NCBI RefSeq assembly: GCF_000316645.1
Contig: NC_019684.1
Span: 1,488,001 to 1,552,000, forward strand
Reading direction: 5' to 3'
Source of the DNA: Nostoc sp. PCC 7524
Lineage (GTDB): Bacteria > Cyanobacteriota > Cyanobacteriia > Cyanobacteriales > Nostocaceae
DNA length: 64,000 nt
The notes below the pieces were generated by a model. The model saw nothing but the letters and a program-made list of their open reading frames with translations. It was not told the origin of the DNA and did not search any database. A program made the translations under genes and the position numbers. Below, one piece after another: positions 20,581 through 29,908 of this stretch (the stretch's first letter is position 1; every line of letters starts with the position of its first letter).

Positions 20581-21299
20581 TACTCCAAAATATTTTATTT
20601 ACCGTATTCATATTGTTGTGTACCACAATATGGTATTACAATACACACTCCTTACTCTAAAATCTGTTTTCCCATATTGGGATTATGTTTAATATGATAC
20701 CATCACATTAACAAAAGAGACTCTCCTAGAGTAGCTATGTAAAATTAATACATAATACCAGCTTGAATTATTTCAAGCGAGGAATGCAAGAAAAAAAAGT
20801 GTATTTTTATTGAATTTTCATTTTTATATTGCTAAAATCCTGCTATGTTAATTATTCTAGTCTGTTTTTATTGTTAATTTAACATACCTACTCTGGAAGA
20901 GGCACAAAAGATTCTGTCAGAGAGAAGTACGTTTATACTTATTGTAAATTTACTTAAATTGCATTAATAGTCTGTACCTTTTTTAATCTTTACTTTTCAG
21001 TATACATAACATATTTTCTGTTAAGGACAAGATAGAACTATATAAAGCTTCAAAAAATGAAGCTTTTGACGACTTATCCCTTACAAAATAAATATCATCT
21101 TCTAGTCTTCACAAGATAGTTGATAATTAAACAAAATATCAGTTTGACGCATATCCTCATTTGGTTATTCAATCAAGGGTACAATCTAAAATTGTCAATA
21201 TTTCGCTTCTGTGAAGTTTACTGAGTCATGCTCAGATTGACTTGACATAGACATTGACAGTAGTACAATCTACAACTAAGCAAAATTCAGGCAATAAAG
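20581..21299. other. AT-rich intergenic region between sapC and mgtE
   Basis: About 720 bp with no credible gene on either strand. It holds the divergent promoters of sapC and mgtE. Inverted repeats are visible: CATATTG...CAATATG at 20609-20632, about 30 bp before the sapC start and with an inner TTGTG/CACAA; GCTTGAA...TTCAAGC at 20761-20778; and AAAGCTTC-7 nt-GAAGCTTT followed by T at 21044-21067, which is terminator-like. No RNA gene was recognised. Confidence 0.5.
20609..20632 (-). promoter_or_regulatory. Inverted repeat just upstream of sapC (candidate operator)
   Basis: CATATTG and CAATATG are perfect 7-bp arms around a 10-nt centre that itself contains TTGTG/CACAA. The element ends 29 bp upstream of the sapC start codon, a usual place for an operator or a 5'UTR hairpin. 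No regulator is identified. Confidence 0.35.
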
Positions 21300-21519
21300 C
21301 AAACCTTGTGGGGAAAGCCCAGAGTTGGAGTAGTTTTCCACAATTTCTATGCGGATAAGCAAAATCCGAGTTAGGATATTTGTTTAGTAATGCCTTGATT
21401 CCATATCGAGTTCAATTTTTGAGATTTTATGGACAAAAGTCCACAAGACGGCAGTATTATCCTCCTCTGATCTGGTGAGTTAGTCTCCCAGATCAGGGGA
21501 GACTATAGGAGGTAGTATC
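21300..21519 (+). promoter_or_regulatory. Structured leader of mgtE with alternative hairpins next to the ribosome binding site
   Basis: The stem TGATCTGG/CCAGATCA (21468-21475 with 21488-21495) and the 9-bp stem TAGTCTCCC/GGGAGACTA (21481-21489 with 21497-21505) share bases and cannot both form. The first is nested inside CCTCCT (21461-21466), which is complementary to the AGGAGG ribosome binding site (21507-21512). Upstream lie TGGAC-aaaa-GTCCA (21430-21443) and a bulged TTGTGG.../...CCACAA hairpin (about 21307-21346). This is what a translational riboswitch or attenuator would look like. It does not match the ykoK/M-box core by eye. Confidence 0.5.
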
Positions 21520-22872
21520 ATGCTCACACAGGATATTCGCAATTCAATCATTGATGTTGCTGATTTAAACCAGCTCAAATCTGATTTAAATCAGCTGCCG
21601 CCTGTGGATGTAGGAGAATATATTGCACAATTGCCCGAAAAACAACGAGCGATCGCTTTTCGTTTACTCAACAAAAATCAGGCAATTGATGTATTTGAAT
21701 ATTTACCAACAGAAATTCAGGAAGAACTCATCAATTCTCTACATGACACCCAAGTGGTACAACTGGTAGAAGCGATGAGTCCTGATGAACGGGCAGAATT
21801 ATTTGATGAACTGCCTGCTGTAGTTATTAAAAAGCTATTACGCCAACTTAGCCCCGAACAACGGCAAGCAACTGCAACTATTCTCGGTTATCCCGAAGGC
21901 ACAGCCGGGCGGATCATGACTACAGAATATGTACGCTTGCGGGAAGGATTAACTGTAGGAGAAGCTCTGAGCAAAATCCGCCGTCAGGATGAAGATAAAG
22001 AAACCATCTACTATGCTTACGTCACAGACGATAACCGCAAGCTGGTAAGGGTGGTATCGCTGCGACAATTGTTGTTTACCTTTCCGGAAGTTTTGATTCG
22101 TGATATTGCTAGCGATCGCGTCATTAGGGTAAAAACTGATACACCCCAAGAAGAAGTTGCCCAAATCATGAAACGCTATGACTTAATCGCTATTCCTGTA
22201 GTTGACAGGGAAGAGAGATTAGTCGGTATTATCACTATTGATGATGTCGTCGATGTTTTAGAAGCAGAAGCAACAGAAGACTTTCAAAGATTGGCAGGTG
22301 GTAGCGGGGATGAATATGCTTTGTCACCACCTCTTGTCACCATCCGCAACCGTTTACCTTGGTTGTTGGGAATTATGGCTTTGTATATTGGTGCAGCCAG
22401 TGCGATCGCGCCCTTTCAATCAGTAATTGCTGCTGTGCCAGTGTTAGCAGTAATTATGCCCATATTTTCTAACACAGGTGGCACAGTTGGCATTCAAGCC
22501 TTAACAGTCACTATCCGCAGCTTGGGTGTAGGAGAAGTCACACCCAAAGACACAATTAAAATTCTCCGTAAAGAAATTCTCGCAGGTTTAGGGACGGCGG
22601 TAGTTTTAGCACTAACCATGTTTGCCTTATCTTTAATTTGGGCTAAACCCCAAGAAAGATGGGTAGCTTTAATTGCCGGAGTAGTCATGGCAACTAATAC
22701 AATAGTAGCTGTGACTCTTGGTACTTTACTGCCCATGGCCTTAAAACGGCTCAAGTTAGATCCAGCCCTCATGAGTGGCCCCTTAGTCACCACCATGCTA
22801 GATACAATTGGGTTTCTCACTTTCCTAAGTATGATTTCCATCGCTTTGAAAGTTTTTAATTTACCCAGTTAG
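21520..22872 (+). CDS. mgtE: Magnesium transporter MgtE
   Basis: A 450-residue inner-membrane Mg2+ channel/transporter of full family length. Residues 1-135 form the helical MgtE N domain (repeated LPEKQRAIAFRLL- and LPTEIQEELI-type turns). Residues about 138-260 hold the CBS pair (GRIMTTEYV..., then DLIAIPVVDREERLVGIITIDDVVDVL). Five membrane helices fill 285-450, with the conserved NTGGTVGIQ turn and the DPALMSGPLVTTMLD helix. In the family the cytosolic domains sense Mg2+ and close the pore. The ATG at 21520 is preceded by a strong AGGAGG 8 nt upstream that lies in a structured leader. The gene appears monocistronic; pyrB follows after a repeat-filled 117-bp gap. Confidence 0.95.
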   Translation: MLTQDIRNSIIDVADLNQLKSDLNQLPPVDVGEYIAQLPEKQRAIAFRLLNKNQAIDVFEYLPTEIQEELINSLHDTQVVQLVEAMSPDERAELFDELPAVVIKKLLRQLSPEQRQATATILGYPEGTAGRIMTTEYVRLREGLTVGEALSKIRRQDEDKETIYYAYVTDDNRKLVRVVSLRQLLFTFPEVLIRDIASDRVIRVKTDTPQEEVAQIMKRYDLIAIPVVDREERLVGIITIDDVVDVLEAEATEDFQRLAGGSGDEYALSPPLVTIRNRLPWLLGIMALYIGAASAIAPFQSVIAAVPVLAVIMPIFSNTGGTVGIQALTVTIRSLGVGEVTPKDTIKILRKEILAGLGTAVVLALTMFALSLIWAKPQERWVALIAGVVMATNTIVAVTLGTLLPMALKRLKLDPALMSGPLVTTMLDTIGFLTFLSMISIALKVFNLPS

Positions 22873-22943
22873 GAAGCAGGGGGAGGGGGTAGAAGGCAGA
22901 GGCAGCAGAGGCAGCAGGGGAGAAATGTTTACCTCAATGTCCA

Positions 22944-22989
22944 ATGCCCAGTACCCAGTCACCAGTCCCCAATCCCCAATCCCCAATCC
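22944..22989. repeat. CCCCART-type short tandem repeat (STRR1)
   Basis: Tandem CCCAGTC/CCCCAAT heptamers directly abut the pyrB start codon. This heptamer class is the one described as STRR1 in heterocystous cyanobacteria. The gap before it (22873-22930) is G/A-rich with GGCAGCA repeats. Confidence 0.75.
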
Positions 22990-23994
22990 ATGCCTACCTC
23001 CACTTGGAATCGTCATCACGTCCTTTCTTTAGCTGACTTCACTGCTGGTGAATACGATACTGTTTTACAAACGGCTGCGAGTTTTCAGGAAGTGTTATCA
23101 CGGCGAACAAAGAAAGTACCAGCTTTGCAAGGACAGGTAGTGGCAAATTTATTTTTTGAACCATCTACCCGCACCCGCAGTAGTTTTGAAATCGCCGCCA
23201 AACGTCTGAGTGCAGATACACTCAACTTTGCAGCTGCTACTTCTTCCATGACGAAGGGTGAAACAATTCTCGACACCGCGAAAACCTATTTGGCCATGGG
23301 AACTGATATTATGGTGATTCGCCATAAAGAAGCCGGAGTCCCAAATGCGATCGCTCAAGAAATGGATCGCCTAGGTGTGAAAGTTAGTGTCCTCAATGCT
23401 GGCGATGGACAACATGAGCATCCTTCCCAAGCACTACTAGATTTATTTACAATTTGTAGTCTAATTGACCCAGTTAACCCCAGACTGGAATTATTAAATG
23501 GTCAAAAAATTGCCATTGTCGGGGATATTCTGCATTCTCGTGTGGCACGTTCTAATATTTGGAGTTTAATTGCCAGTGGTGCGGAAGTACATTTAGCTGC
23601 TCCACCGACTTTGTTACCTAAGTTATTCGGTGAGTATATCTGTGAGGAAGGAACAGAAGTACCTCCAGGTGAACTATTTATTCATTGGCAGTTAGAACCC
23701 GCTTTAGAAAATGCTGATTTTGTCATGACGTTACGCCTACAAAAAGAACGTATGACTGCCCATTTATTACCAAGTTTGCGAGAATATCATCAGTTATTTG
23801 GCATTACTCGCGCTAAGTTACAACTATGCCAGCCTCACGTTAAAGTTTTACATCCGGGGCCAGTTAATCGGGGTGTGGAAATCAGTTCAGATTTAATGGA
23901 TGATCCGGAATTTAGTTTGATTCAGTCACAAGTGACAAGTGGTGTAGCTGTACGGATGGCATTGTTGTATTTATTGGGTAGTGGCAAGATTTGA
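22990..23994 (+). CDS. pyrB: Aspartate carbamoyltransferase catalytic subunit
   Basis: A 334-residue enzyme that joins carbamoyl phosphate and aspartate in the first committed step of pyrimidine synthesis, in the cytosol. The carbamoyl-phosphate loop [13 protein letters not shown] is at about 55-67, the second-subunit loop SSMTKGE at about 85-91, [15 protein letters not shown] at about 139-153, and HPGPVNRG near residue 290. Length and motifs are normal. No regulatory subunit (pyrI) or dihydroorotase is adjacent. The start codon follows immediately after heptamer repeats without a clear Shine-Dalgarno, so the start rests on family alignment. Confidence 0.95.
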   Translation: MPTSTWNRHHVLSLADFTAGEYDTVLQTAASFQEVLSRRTKKVPALQGQVVANLFFEPSTRTRSSFEIAAKRLSADTLNFAAATSSMTKGETILDTAKTYLAMGTDIMVIRHKEAGVPNAIAQEMDRLGVKVSVLNAGDGQHEHPSQALLDLFTICSLIDPVNPRLELLNGQKIAIVGDILHSRVARSNIWSLIASGAEVHLAAPPTLLPKLFGEYICEEGTEVPPGELFIHWQLEPALENADFVMTLRLQKERMTAHLLPSLREYHQLFGITRAKLQLCQPHVKVLHPGPVNRGVEISSDLMDDPEFSLIQSQVTSGVAVRMALLYLLGSGKI

Positions 23995-24200
23995 AAATTC
24001 AAAATTCGACAAGAAAGACACAAGGTATTAACTCGCGGAAATTTTCCACGCGATCGCGGCTTTCAAACTGTTGCGCTCGTCTATAAACACTTTTGATAGG
24101 TTAAGGTTTTGTTAATTTTTTATTTTATTTTTTAAGAGAATTTGTCAATTATACTAAAGATAGATTATTATATACTCAGTAATTATTAATAGATTCACTG

Positions 24201-24248
24201 AGGGCAGGCGTACCATTTCAGGGAAGTGTACCTTCTGCCTTATTTTAG
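24201..24248 (+). terminator. Hairpin between pyrB and the phytochrome kinase
   Basis: AGGGCAG/CTGCCTT (24201-24207 with 24235-24241) encloses GTAC/GTAC (24210-24213 with 24228-24231) and is followed by the T-rich TATTTTAGG. It may end the pyrB transcript, or it may be a 5'UTR element of the kinase, which starts 20 bp further on. The choice cannot be made from sequence. Confidence 0.4.
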
Positions 24249-24268
24249 GTATTCCCTAATTATTTGCA

Positions 24269-27200
24269 ATGAACCCAGCAAACGAACAAGAAGCTCAAAG
24301 TAGTGTTCAGGAGCAATCAGGTGGTTTGACACAGCAGTTAATGCTACATCGTATCAGCAACCGCATTCGACAATCATTGGAACTGCAAGAAATCTTATCT
24401 GCAACCGTTGCCGAAGTTCGTTTGTTTTTGGGAACTGATCGAGTTAAAATCTACCAGTTTCAAGCAGATGGTCACGGTTTAGTTATTGCAGAATCAATTT
24501 GTGAAAATCGCCTTCCTTCTCTATTAGATCTGCATTTTCCAGCCGATGACATTCCACCCTATGCCCGCGAATTGTATTTACGCGCACGTCAGCGCACAAT
24601 TATTAATTTAGATTCCCATCAAATCGGTATCAGCTCATTGGACTGTGTAGAAACAGGTGAATCTCTGGAGAATCAAGATATTCGCTATCGTCCCGTAGAC
24701 CCTTGCCATCGAGAGTACATGAGTGCAATGGGTGTAAAATCCTCTGTGGTAGTACCGATTGTCATTGAAGCGACAAATTCCAGTAAGACTTTACAACCAT
24801 CTTTGGCTACCAGCAACTATCTTTGGGGTTTACTGGTATCCCATCATTCAGAGTCACGGGTTGTAACCGAAGAGGATTTATTGTTTATTCAGTCGGTTGT
24901 AGATCAGGTATCGATCGCGATCGCTCAGTCGATTTTACTCGAACGTGTACGCGAACAAGCCCAACAGGAAGCCAATATCAACCGTGTTACCGCATTACTC
25001 TACACTACACCTACAGTGCAACTACAAGCAGCATTGGAGGAAGTTGTCAAGGTCTTTCAAGGATCTGGTGGCCGGTTGTATCTGTCTAGTCAAAATTCTC
25101 AACAGAATGCGGAAATCTATACCTGCGGTACACAACCACAACCCCTGGATTGGGTAACTGGTAGACCCATTGAGGAAAATATCCTGTGGCAGAAGTATCT
25201 TAGATCAGTAGTGACAAAAATTGATGACCAAGCTGATTCTCATACTGCTAGTAAACCCTGGTCGGTGCCATGGATGCGGGCAATGTATGCGCTCAAGGAA
25301 GTACCGCAAACATTAGAAACGGAGTCTGATATCTGGGCGATCGCTGACATCTACAAAGAACCTCTGTTTCGTACCCTGACTTTTGCATTTGAATCAACGC
25401 AGATTCGAGGTGTACTGATTATCCCACTTTACTTTGGTCAGGAAGTGTTGGGTAGCCTGAGTATTTTTCGAGATGAGGTTGACCAAAAATTGACCTGGGC
25501 AGGTTATCACCAACCCGACACACGCCAATTATCCCCCCGCAAATCCTTTGAGGCATGGCAGCAAATCAAAAAAGGTCAGGCACAAGCATGGACAGAGGCT
25601 AATATCCGCCTAGCTCAAGCCATGAGTGAACGATTTTCCTCTGCTGTCAAACAGTACCAACTATACAATCAAGTGCAGATTCTCAATGCCAATTTGGAGC
25701 AACAGGTAGAAATTCGCACATTGGAGTTGCAGGAATCCATAAGCATCGCCAACCAAAAGCGTACTTTGGCGGAGAAACTCGCCAAGGATCTGGCAATTTT
25801 TGCAGAGCAACAGCAGACATTGATGGGTGTGATTACCAAAATTCGGGAATCCTTGGATTTAAGCAAAATATTTCAGGCTACCACTCAAGAAGTCCGCCAA
25901 CTGCTCAATGCTGATCGTGTGGCAGTGTTTCGCTTTGATCCTAACTCTGATTTTACATTAGGAGAGATTATCTCCGAAGATGTGCGTGCAGGTTATGTTT
26001 CTGCGATCGCTATCCCCGTTAGAGATGGTTGTTTTCGTAACTATGGAAAGCCAGAATCTCAGAGAAAGTTTTACATACTGGAGGACATCGAGCAAGCGGA
26101 TCTTGACCCTTGCTATGTGGCAACTTTGGTGAAATTTCAGATCAAAGCCTACCTGATAGCACCTCTGTTTATTGGTGAAACACTGTGGGGGTTACTTTGT
26201 ATTAACCAGTGTTCAGCTGCGCGCCAATGGCACAGAAAAGAAAAAGAATTTATCACTCAAATTGCTACACAGTTAGGTGTGGCAGTACAACAGGCAAAAC
26301 TGCTAGAACAAGCACAGAATATGCAAATAGCAGCAGATGCCGCTAACCAAGCCAAGAGCGAGTTTTTGGCTAGCATGAGTCATGAGTTGCGGACACCCCT
26401 CAATGCCATCCTAGGAATGTCTGAATGCCTACAGGAAAACATTTTTGGGGAACTAAATTCATCACAAAAAAAAGCGATCGCCACAATTGAAAGTAGCGGC
26501 CAACATCTACTCGCTTTGATTAATGACATTCTGGATCTGGCAAAAATTGAGTCTGGCAAGGTGGAATTGCAGATTGCGCCAGTCTCAATCAACAACTTGT
26601 GCAGTTTCAGTCTCAGTTTTGTCAAGCAAATAGCCATTAGCAAAAACATCGAACTAAATCTAGACATTCCTGGGAATGTTGATGAGATTACCTTAGACGA
26701 ATTGCGGACACGCCAAATACTCATTAACTTATTGAGTAATGCCATCAAATTCACTCCAGAAGGTGGATCGGTAACGCTCAAGGTTTGGCTAGAGGAAGCA
26801 GAGGGAGTAAATTCTTCCTTTAATTCCCAGTACCCTCACATCAAATTCTCTGTCAGCGATACTGGTATCGGTATTGCTCAAGCAGACATACCCAAACTGT
26901 TCCAATCTTTTGTGCAAGTTGATAGCAGTCTGAATCGTCAGTACACTGGTACAGGTTTAGGCCTATCCCTGGTTAGCCGCTTGGTGGAATTGCAAAACGG
27001 CAGCATTGATGTGGTGAGTACCGTTGGGCAAGGGAGTTGTTTCACTGTCACCTTGCCTTATTTTGAAATACCAGACAAGGAGCAGCCCGAAGTCTTACAG
27101 CCACAGACAATCTCCGAGGAGCAACAATCTACCCCAGAAGCTAGTTATCTCAGCAGCGATGACATACCGGAACAATTGCTGATCTTACTAGCAGAAGATA

Positions 27201-27568
27201 ATCAAGCAAACATCGATACCTTTTCCGCCTACCTCAGTATGCAGGGATATCAAGTAATTATTGCCAAAAATGGCGAGGAGGCAATCAACGCTGCACAAGA
27301 GTACAAACCCAAGATTATCTTGATGGATATCCAAATGCCCGGAATTGATGGACTCGAAACCATACGCCGTATCCGCAATCTCTCAGAACTAGCCCCAGTC
27401 CAAATTATCGCCCTAACTGCCTTAGCCATGCCAGGCGATCGCGAGAGATGTTTGACAGCCGGAGCTAACGAGTATCTAGCCAAACCAGTTGTTTTAAAAG
27501 AACTCCAAGCCACAATCGACAGATGTTGGAACAGATCACAGAGTGATGGCAGAACGATAATACTCTAA
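24269..27568 (+). CDS. Cph2-like knotless phytochrome hybrid histidine kinase (GAF-PHY-GAF-HisKA-HATPase-REC)
   Basis: A 1,099-residue cytosolic photoreceptor kinase. GAF1 (about 25-225) carries the phytochrome DIP motif (FPADDIPPYAR) and Cys146-His147 in DPCHREYMSAMGV, the usual bilin attachment site. Residues about 235-470 form a PHY-like domain with the tongue motif PRKSFEAW. A coiled-coil linker at 470-530 leads to a further GAF (about 535-690) with DPCYVATL (Cys615) and LWGLL. The H box is SMSHELRTPLN (His705), followed by an ATPase (NLLSNAIKF, DTGIGI, GTGLGLSL) and a C-terminal receiver with Asp1020 (ILMDIQMPG). There is no N-terminal PAS domain, so it is a group II phytochrome, in the same order as Nostoc All2699 (established layout). 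The second GAF has Tyr where bilin GAFs usually have His. The signal output is unknown. Confidence 0.85.
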   Translation: MNPANEQEAQSSVQEQSGGLTQQLMLHRISNRIRQSLELQEILSATVAEVRLFLGTDRVKIYQFQADGHGLVIAESICENRLPSLLDLHFPADDIPPYARELYLRARQRTIINLDSHQIGISSLDCVETGESLENQDIRYRPVDPCHREYMSAMGVKSSVVVPIVIEATNSSKTLQPSLATSNYLWGLLVSHHSESRVVTEEDLLFIQSVVDQVSIAIAQSILLERVREQAQQEANINRVTALLYTTPTVQLQAALEEVVKVFQGSGGRLYLSSQNSQQNAEIYTCGTQPQPLDWVTGRPIEENILWQKYLRSVVTKIDDQADSHTASKPWSVPWMRAMYALKEVPQTLETESDIWAIADIYKEPLFRTLTFAFESTQIRGVLIIPLYFGQEVLGSLSIFRDEVDQKLTWAGYHQPDTRQLSPRKSFEAWQQIKKGQAQAWTEANIRLAQAMSERFSSAVKQYQLYNQVQILNANLEQQVEIRTLELQESISIANQKRTLAEKLAKDLAIFAEQQQTLMGVITKIRESLDLSKIFQATTQEVRQLLNADRVAVFRFDPNSDFTLGEIISEDVRAGYVSAIAIPVRDGCFRNYGKPESQRKFYILEDIEQADLDPCYVATLVKFQIKAYLIAPLFIGETLWGLLCINQCSAARQWHRKEKEFITQIATQLGVAVQQAKLLEQAQNMQIAADAANQAKSEFLASMSHELRTPLNAILGMSECLQENIFGELNSSQKKAIATIESSGQHLLALINDILDLAKIESGKVELQIAPVSINNLCSFSLSFVKQIAISKNIELNLDIPGNVDEITLDELRTRQILINLLSNAIKFTPEGGSVTLKVWLEEAEGVNSSFNSQYPHIKFSVSDTGIGIAQADIPKLFQSFVQVDSSLNRQYTGTGLGLSLVSRLVELQNGSIDVVSTVGQGSCFTVTLPYFEIPDKEQPEVLQPQTISEEQQSTPEASYLSSDDIPEQLLILLAEDNQANIDTFSAYLSMQGYQVIIAKNGEEAINAAQEYKPKIILMDIQMPGIDGLETIRRIRNLSELAPVQIIALTALAMPGDRERCLTAGANEYLAKPVVLKELQATIDRCWNRSQSDGRTIIL

Positions 27569-27578
27569 TCAAGAAAAA

Positions 27579-27607
27579 AGGTTTGGCTCATCACCAAACC
27601 TCTCTTT
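27579..27607 (+). terminator. Rho-independent-type terminator of the phytochrome kinase
   Basis: A perfect 8-bp stem AGGTTTGG/CCAAACCT with a 7-nt loop, followed by CTCTTT, starts 10 bp after the kinase stop codon. Confidence 0.75.
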
Positions 27608-27818
27608 AAATCCAGTGCATAACAACATCCCGGATTAATCTACCTATTATTCCCATACCTTGGCATCTCCCCACGGGATGTATGCAAATGTCAGAAAAAC
27701 TGATATTACATTATTTAAGTATTAACCTATACATCTAAGATAACTTATTTCTGGAAATACAGCAGATTCGATGTTTATGAGGTACAGCCAATAATTGAAA
27801 AGTAATAAGTAAATTTTT

Positions 27819-27926
27819 TACTCATTACTCATCACTCATTACTCATTACTCATCACTCATTACTCATTACTCATCACTCATTACTCATTACTCATTACTC
27901 ATTACTCATCACTCATTACTCATCAC
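27819..27926. repeat. ACTCATT/ACTCATC heptamer array
   Basis: About fifteen tandem copies of a 7-bp unit alternate between ACTCATT and ACTCATC. The same unit, or its complement AATGAGT, recurs at 48606-48668 and 63588-63645. Confidence 0.85.
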
Positions 27927-27992
27927 GCACAATTTTGAAGAAGTTGCCAAAATGCCAAAATCTTAAATAGACATCTCCAATCCAAAATATAA

Positions 27993-28023
27993 TGTAGAGA
28001 TGTAGCAGTGCTACGCCTCTACA
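27993..28023. repeat. Dispersed 31-bp palindrome, copy 1
   Basis: TGTAGAG...CTCTACA with an inner GTAGCA/TGCTAC forms one long hairpin. It lies just downstream of the prxQ stop and may act as a terminator. Related copies are at 54578-54608 and 63209-63249. Confidence 0.75.
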
Positions 28024-28039
28024 AGAATTTCAGATGATT

Positions 28040-28501
28040 TTATTTTGCCGCCAGCTGTTGCAATGTTTTTAATGCTTCCTCAACGTGACCATTAAAGTTA
28101 AACATTGAGTCAAATACATAGCGCACTATTCCCTCTTGGTCGATGACATAGGTAACACGACCAGGGAACAGACCAAACGCTGCTGTTGCGCCGTATAGCT
28201 TGCGTACTTGGTCGCCTTTATCGCTTAATAGCGTAAATGGTAGGTTGTACTTCGCTGCAAATCGCTGGTGAGATTCGCTAGAGTCGCCACTAACGCCGAT
28301 GACTTCAGCACCGACATTTTGAAAAACTTCATACTGGTCACGAAAAGCGCAGGATTCTGCTGTACATCCTGGTGTATCGTCTTTGGGATAAAAATAAAGC
28401 ACCACAGCTTTTTTGCCGCGAAACTCGCTCAGGCTCACTTTTGAGCCATTTTGAGCAGGCAGGGTAAAATCAGGCGCAGTGTCTCCAACTTTAACTGGCA
28501 T
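28040..28501 (-). CDS. prxQ: Peroxiredoxin Q / bacterioferritin comigratory protein
   Basis: A 153-residue thioredoxin-fold peroxidase that reduces H2O2 and organic peroxides with electrons from thioredoxin. The peroxidatic Cys46 lies in [13 protein letters not shown] and the resolving Cys51 is five residues later, the atypical 2-Cys PrxQ pattern. Other family marks are the N-terminal [11 protein letters not shown] and [13 protein letters not shown], and [17 protein letters not shown]. The length is typical. No transit or signal peptide is seen, so it should be cytosolic. It is convergent with the upstream kinase, and a palindrome follows its stop. Confidence 0.93.
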   Translation of the reverse strand: MPVKVGDTAPDFTLPAQNGSKVSLSEFRGKKAVVLYFYPKDDTPGCTAESCAFRDQYEVFQNVGAEVIGVSGDSSESHQRFAAKYNLPFTLLSDKGDQVRKLYGATAAFGLFPGRVTYVIDQEGIVRYVFDSMFNFNGHVEEALKTLQQLAAK

Positions 28502-28643
28502 AGGGGGTAACTAAATTGAATTTGTGTACATTTATTAATTATTTGTCAAAGTGTCGTTACCTGACCTTATATATTTGTTCGGTAATTTGTAAATCTTAAT
28601 AGCTCACCGACAGCAAGCAGGGTAGTTTAGATACTCATCCAGC

Positions 28644-28790
28644 TTGACATCCTCCCACCACTAATTCGGAGTACCGAATATAGTGGGGGATTCCAAAGAT
28701 CGCTCTTTGGGTTTCCTCTTTCCGCGACTCGACTTACTTGGAGGGATTTCTCCACCCAAGCAGAGGTCGATGTCTCCAGAGGCGTTAGTT
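28644..28790 (-). ncRNA. Candidate omegaRNA scaffold of the TnpB element
   Basis: By analogy with known TnpB systems, the guide scaffold is the 3' part of tnpB plus the right-end hairpin, ending at GGATGTCAA (28644). The guide would then be the flanking DNA on the minus strand from 28643 downwards (GCTGGATGAGTATC...). The hairpin is seen; transcription and the 5' end are inferred. Confidence 0.4.
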
Positions 28791-29908
28791 CCGACGTGAC
28801 CCGCCGTACTTAATCCTTTTTCTAAGATGTTTCGCGCTGCGTTCCAGTCCCGGTCAAGGGTGAGCATACAATGAGGACAAACATGGGTTCTTGTACTAAG
28901 AGATTTCTTAACGACCTCACCACAGTTAGAGCAATTCTGGCTAGTGTAATGAGGTGGTACTGCAACAGTCACCACACCAAACACTTTACCGAAATACTCA
29001 ACCCATTCACGAAACAGCGACCAGGAAGCATCACTAATCGACTTAGCCAAGCGATGATTCTTGACCATATTCCGCACCTGCAAATCTTCATACGCCACAA
29101 GGTCGTTAGACCTCACCACGCACCTTGCTGTCTTAATAGCAAAATCTTTACGCTGGCGACTGACTTTGAGGTGCTTACGCGCAAGTTTATTTCTCAACTT
29201 GACTCTATTGTTAGAACCCTTTTTAGTCTTAGACAAACGGCGTTGCAACCGTTTCAAAGACTTTTCGCTTTTACGAAGATGTCTAGGGTTTGCAACTGTT
29301 TCTCCATTGCTATCGGTGTAGAAATGGTTCAACCCCACATCGATACCAATAGTTTTACCAGTTGGATCTCGTCTTTCTACTCGTTCTTGGTCAATACAAA
29401 ACTGGGCATAGTACCCATCAGCGCGACGTACAACCCGCACTCTTTTAAACTGCTTAAGTTGGTAGAAATGCAGGTCACGAGTTCCCCAGAGTTTAAAAGT
29501 TCCCGCTTTAAATCCATCCGAGAAAGTGACGTATCTGCGGTCATCAGAAAGTCGCCACCCACAGGTTTTGTAATCAACGCTCCCATGTGTTTGCTCTTTC
29601 TTGAAACGTGGATATCCTTTCTTTCCTGGCCTAGATTTCTTGCAATTATCGCAAAAACGAGCAATAGCAGACCAGGCTCTTTCCGCACTAGCTTGACGAG
29701 CCATAGAGTTCAATTTAGCAACCCAAGGAAACTCTGTATTGGCAGCAAGTACGGCGCAGAACTTATTGAGGTCGTATCGCCCAATGCCCTTGTTATCCAT
29801 CCAGTAACGGAGGCAACTATTACGCACAAAACGAGCAGTTCTAATCGCCTCATCCAGCGACTGATATTGTTTGTCTGTACCCTCAAGTTTTGCCTCAAAT
29901 ACCAGCAT
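28661..29908 (-). CDS. tnpB: RNA-guided endonuclease TnpB (IS605/IS1341 family)
   Basis: A 415-residue TnpB with an intact RuvC-like centre: Asp190 in TIGIDVGLN, Glu274 in VAYEDL and Asp354 in LDRDWNAARNIL. A zinc ribbon is formed by Cys326-x2-Cys329 and Cys344-x2-Cys347. The N-terminal helix-turn-helix (RFVRNSCLRYW) and a basic linker (RLQRRLSKTKKGSNNRVKLRNK, shown only in part in relatives) are also present. In this family the protein cuts DNA using an omegaRNA made from the transposon right end, which helps the element persist. The stop codon falls inside the right-end hairpin, so the omegaRNA would overlap the last part of the gene. All catalytic residues are present, so it may be active. 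No TnpA is present in the window, so transposition would need help in trans. Confidence 0.92.
   Translation of the reverse strand: MLVFEAKLEGTDKQYQSLDEAIRTARFVRNSCLRYWMDNKGIGRYDLNKFCAVLAANTEFPWVAKLNSMARQASAERAWSAIARFCDNCKKSRPGKKGYPRFKKEQTHGSVDYKTCGWRLSDDRRYVTFSDGFKAGTFKLWGTRDLHFYQLKQFKRVRVVRRADGYYAQFCIDQERVERRDPTGKTIGIDVGLNHFYTDSNGETVANPRHLRKSEKSLKRLQRRLSKTKKGSNNRVKLRNKLARKHLKVSRQRKDFAIKTARCVVRSNDLVAYEDLQVRNMVKNHRLAKSISDASWSLFREWVEYFGKVFGVVTVAVPPHYTSQNCSNCGEVVKKSLSTRTHVCPHCMLTLDRDWNAARNILEKGLSTAGHVGTNASGDIDLCLGGEIPPSKSSRGKRKPKERSLESPTIFGTPN

Larger units (their letters stand above)
27608..28039. other. Intergenic region with heptamer array and palindrome
   Basis: This gap between convergent genes has no credible reading frame. 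It holds an AT-rich stretch, the ACTCATT heptamer array (27819-27926) and a 31-bp palindrome (27993-28023), each listed separately. Confidence 0.6.

Noticed and set aside
21300..21519. Known M-box (ykoK) riboswitch before mgtE
   Set aside because: The conserved M-box core was not found by eye, so it is described only as a structured leader of unknown type.
22494..22841. Minus-strand frame within mgtE
   Set aside because: Antisense to conserved membrane helices of MgtE; hydrophobic composition is a mirror effect.
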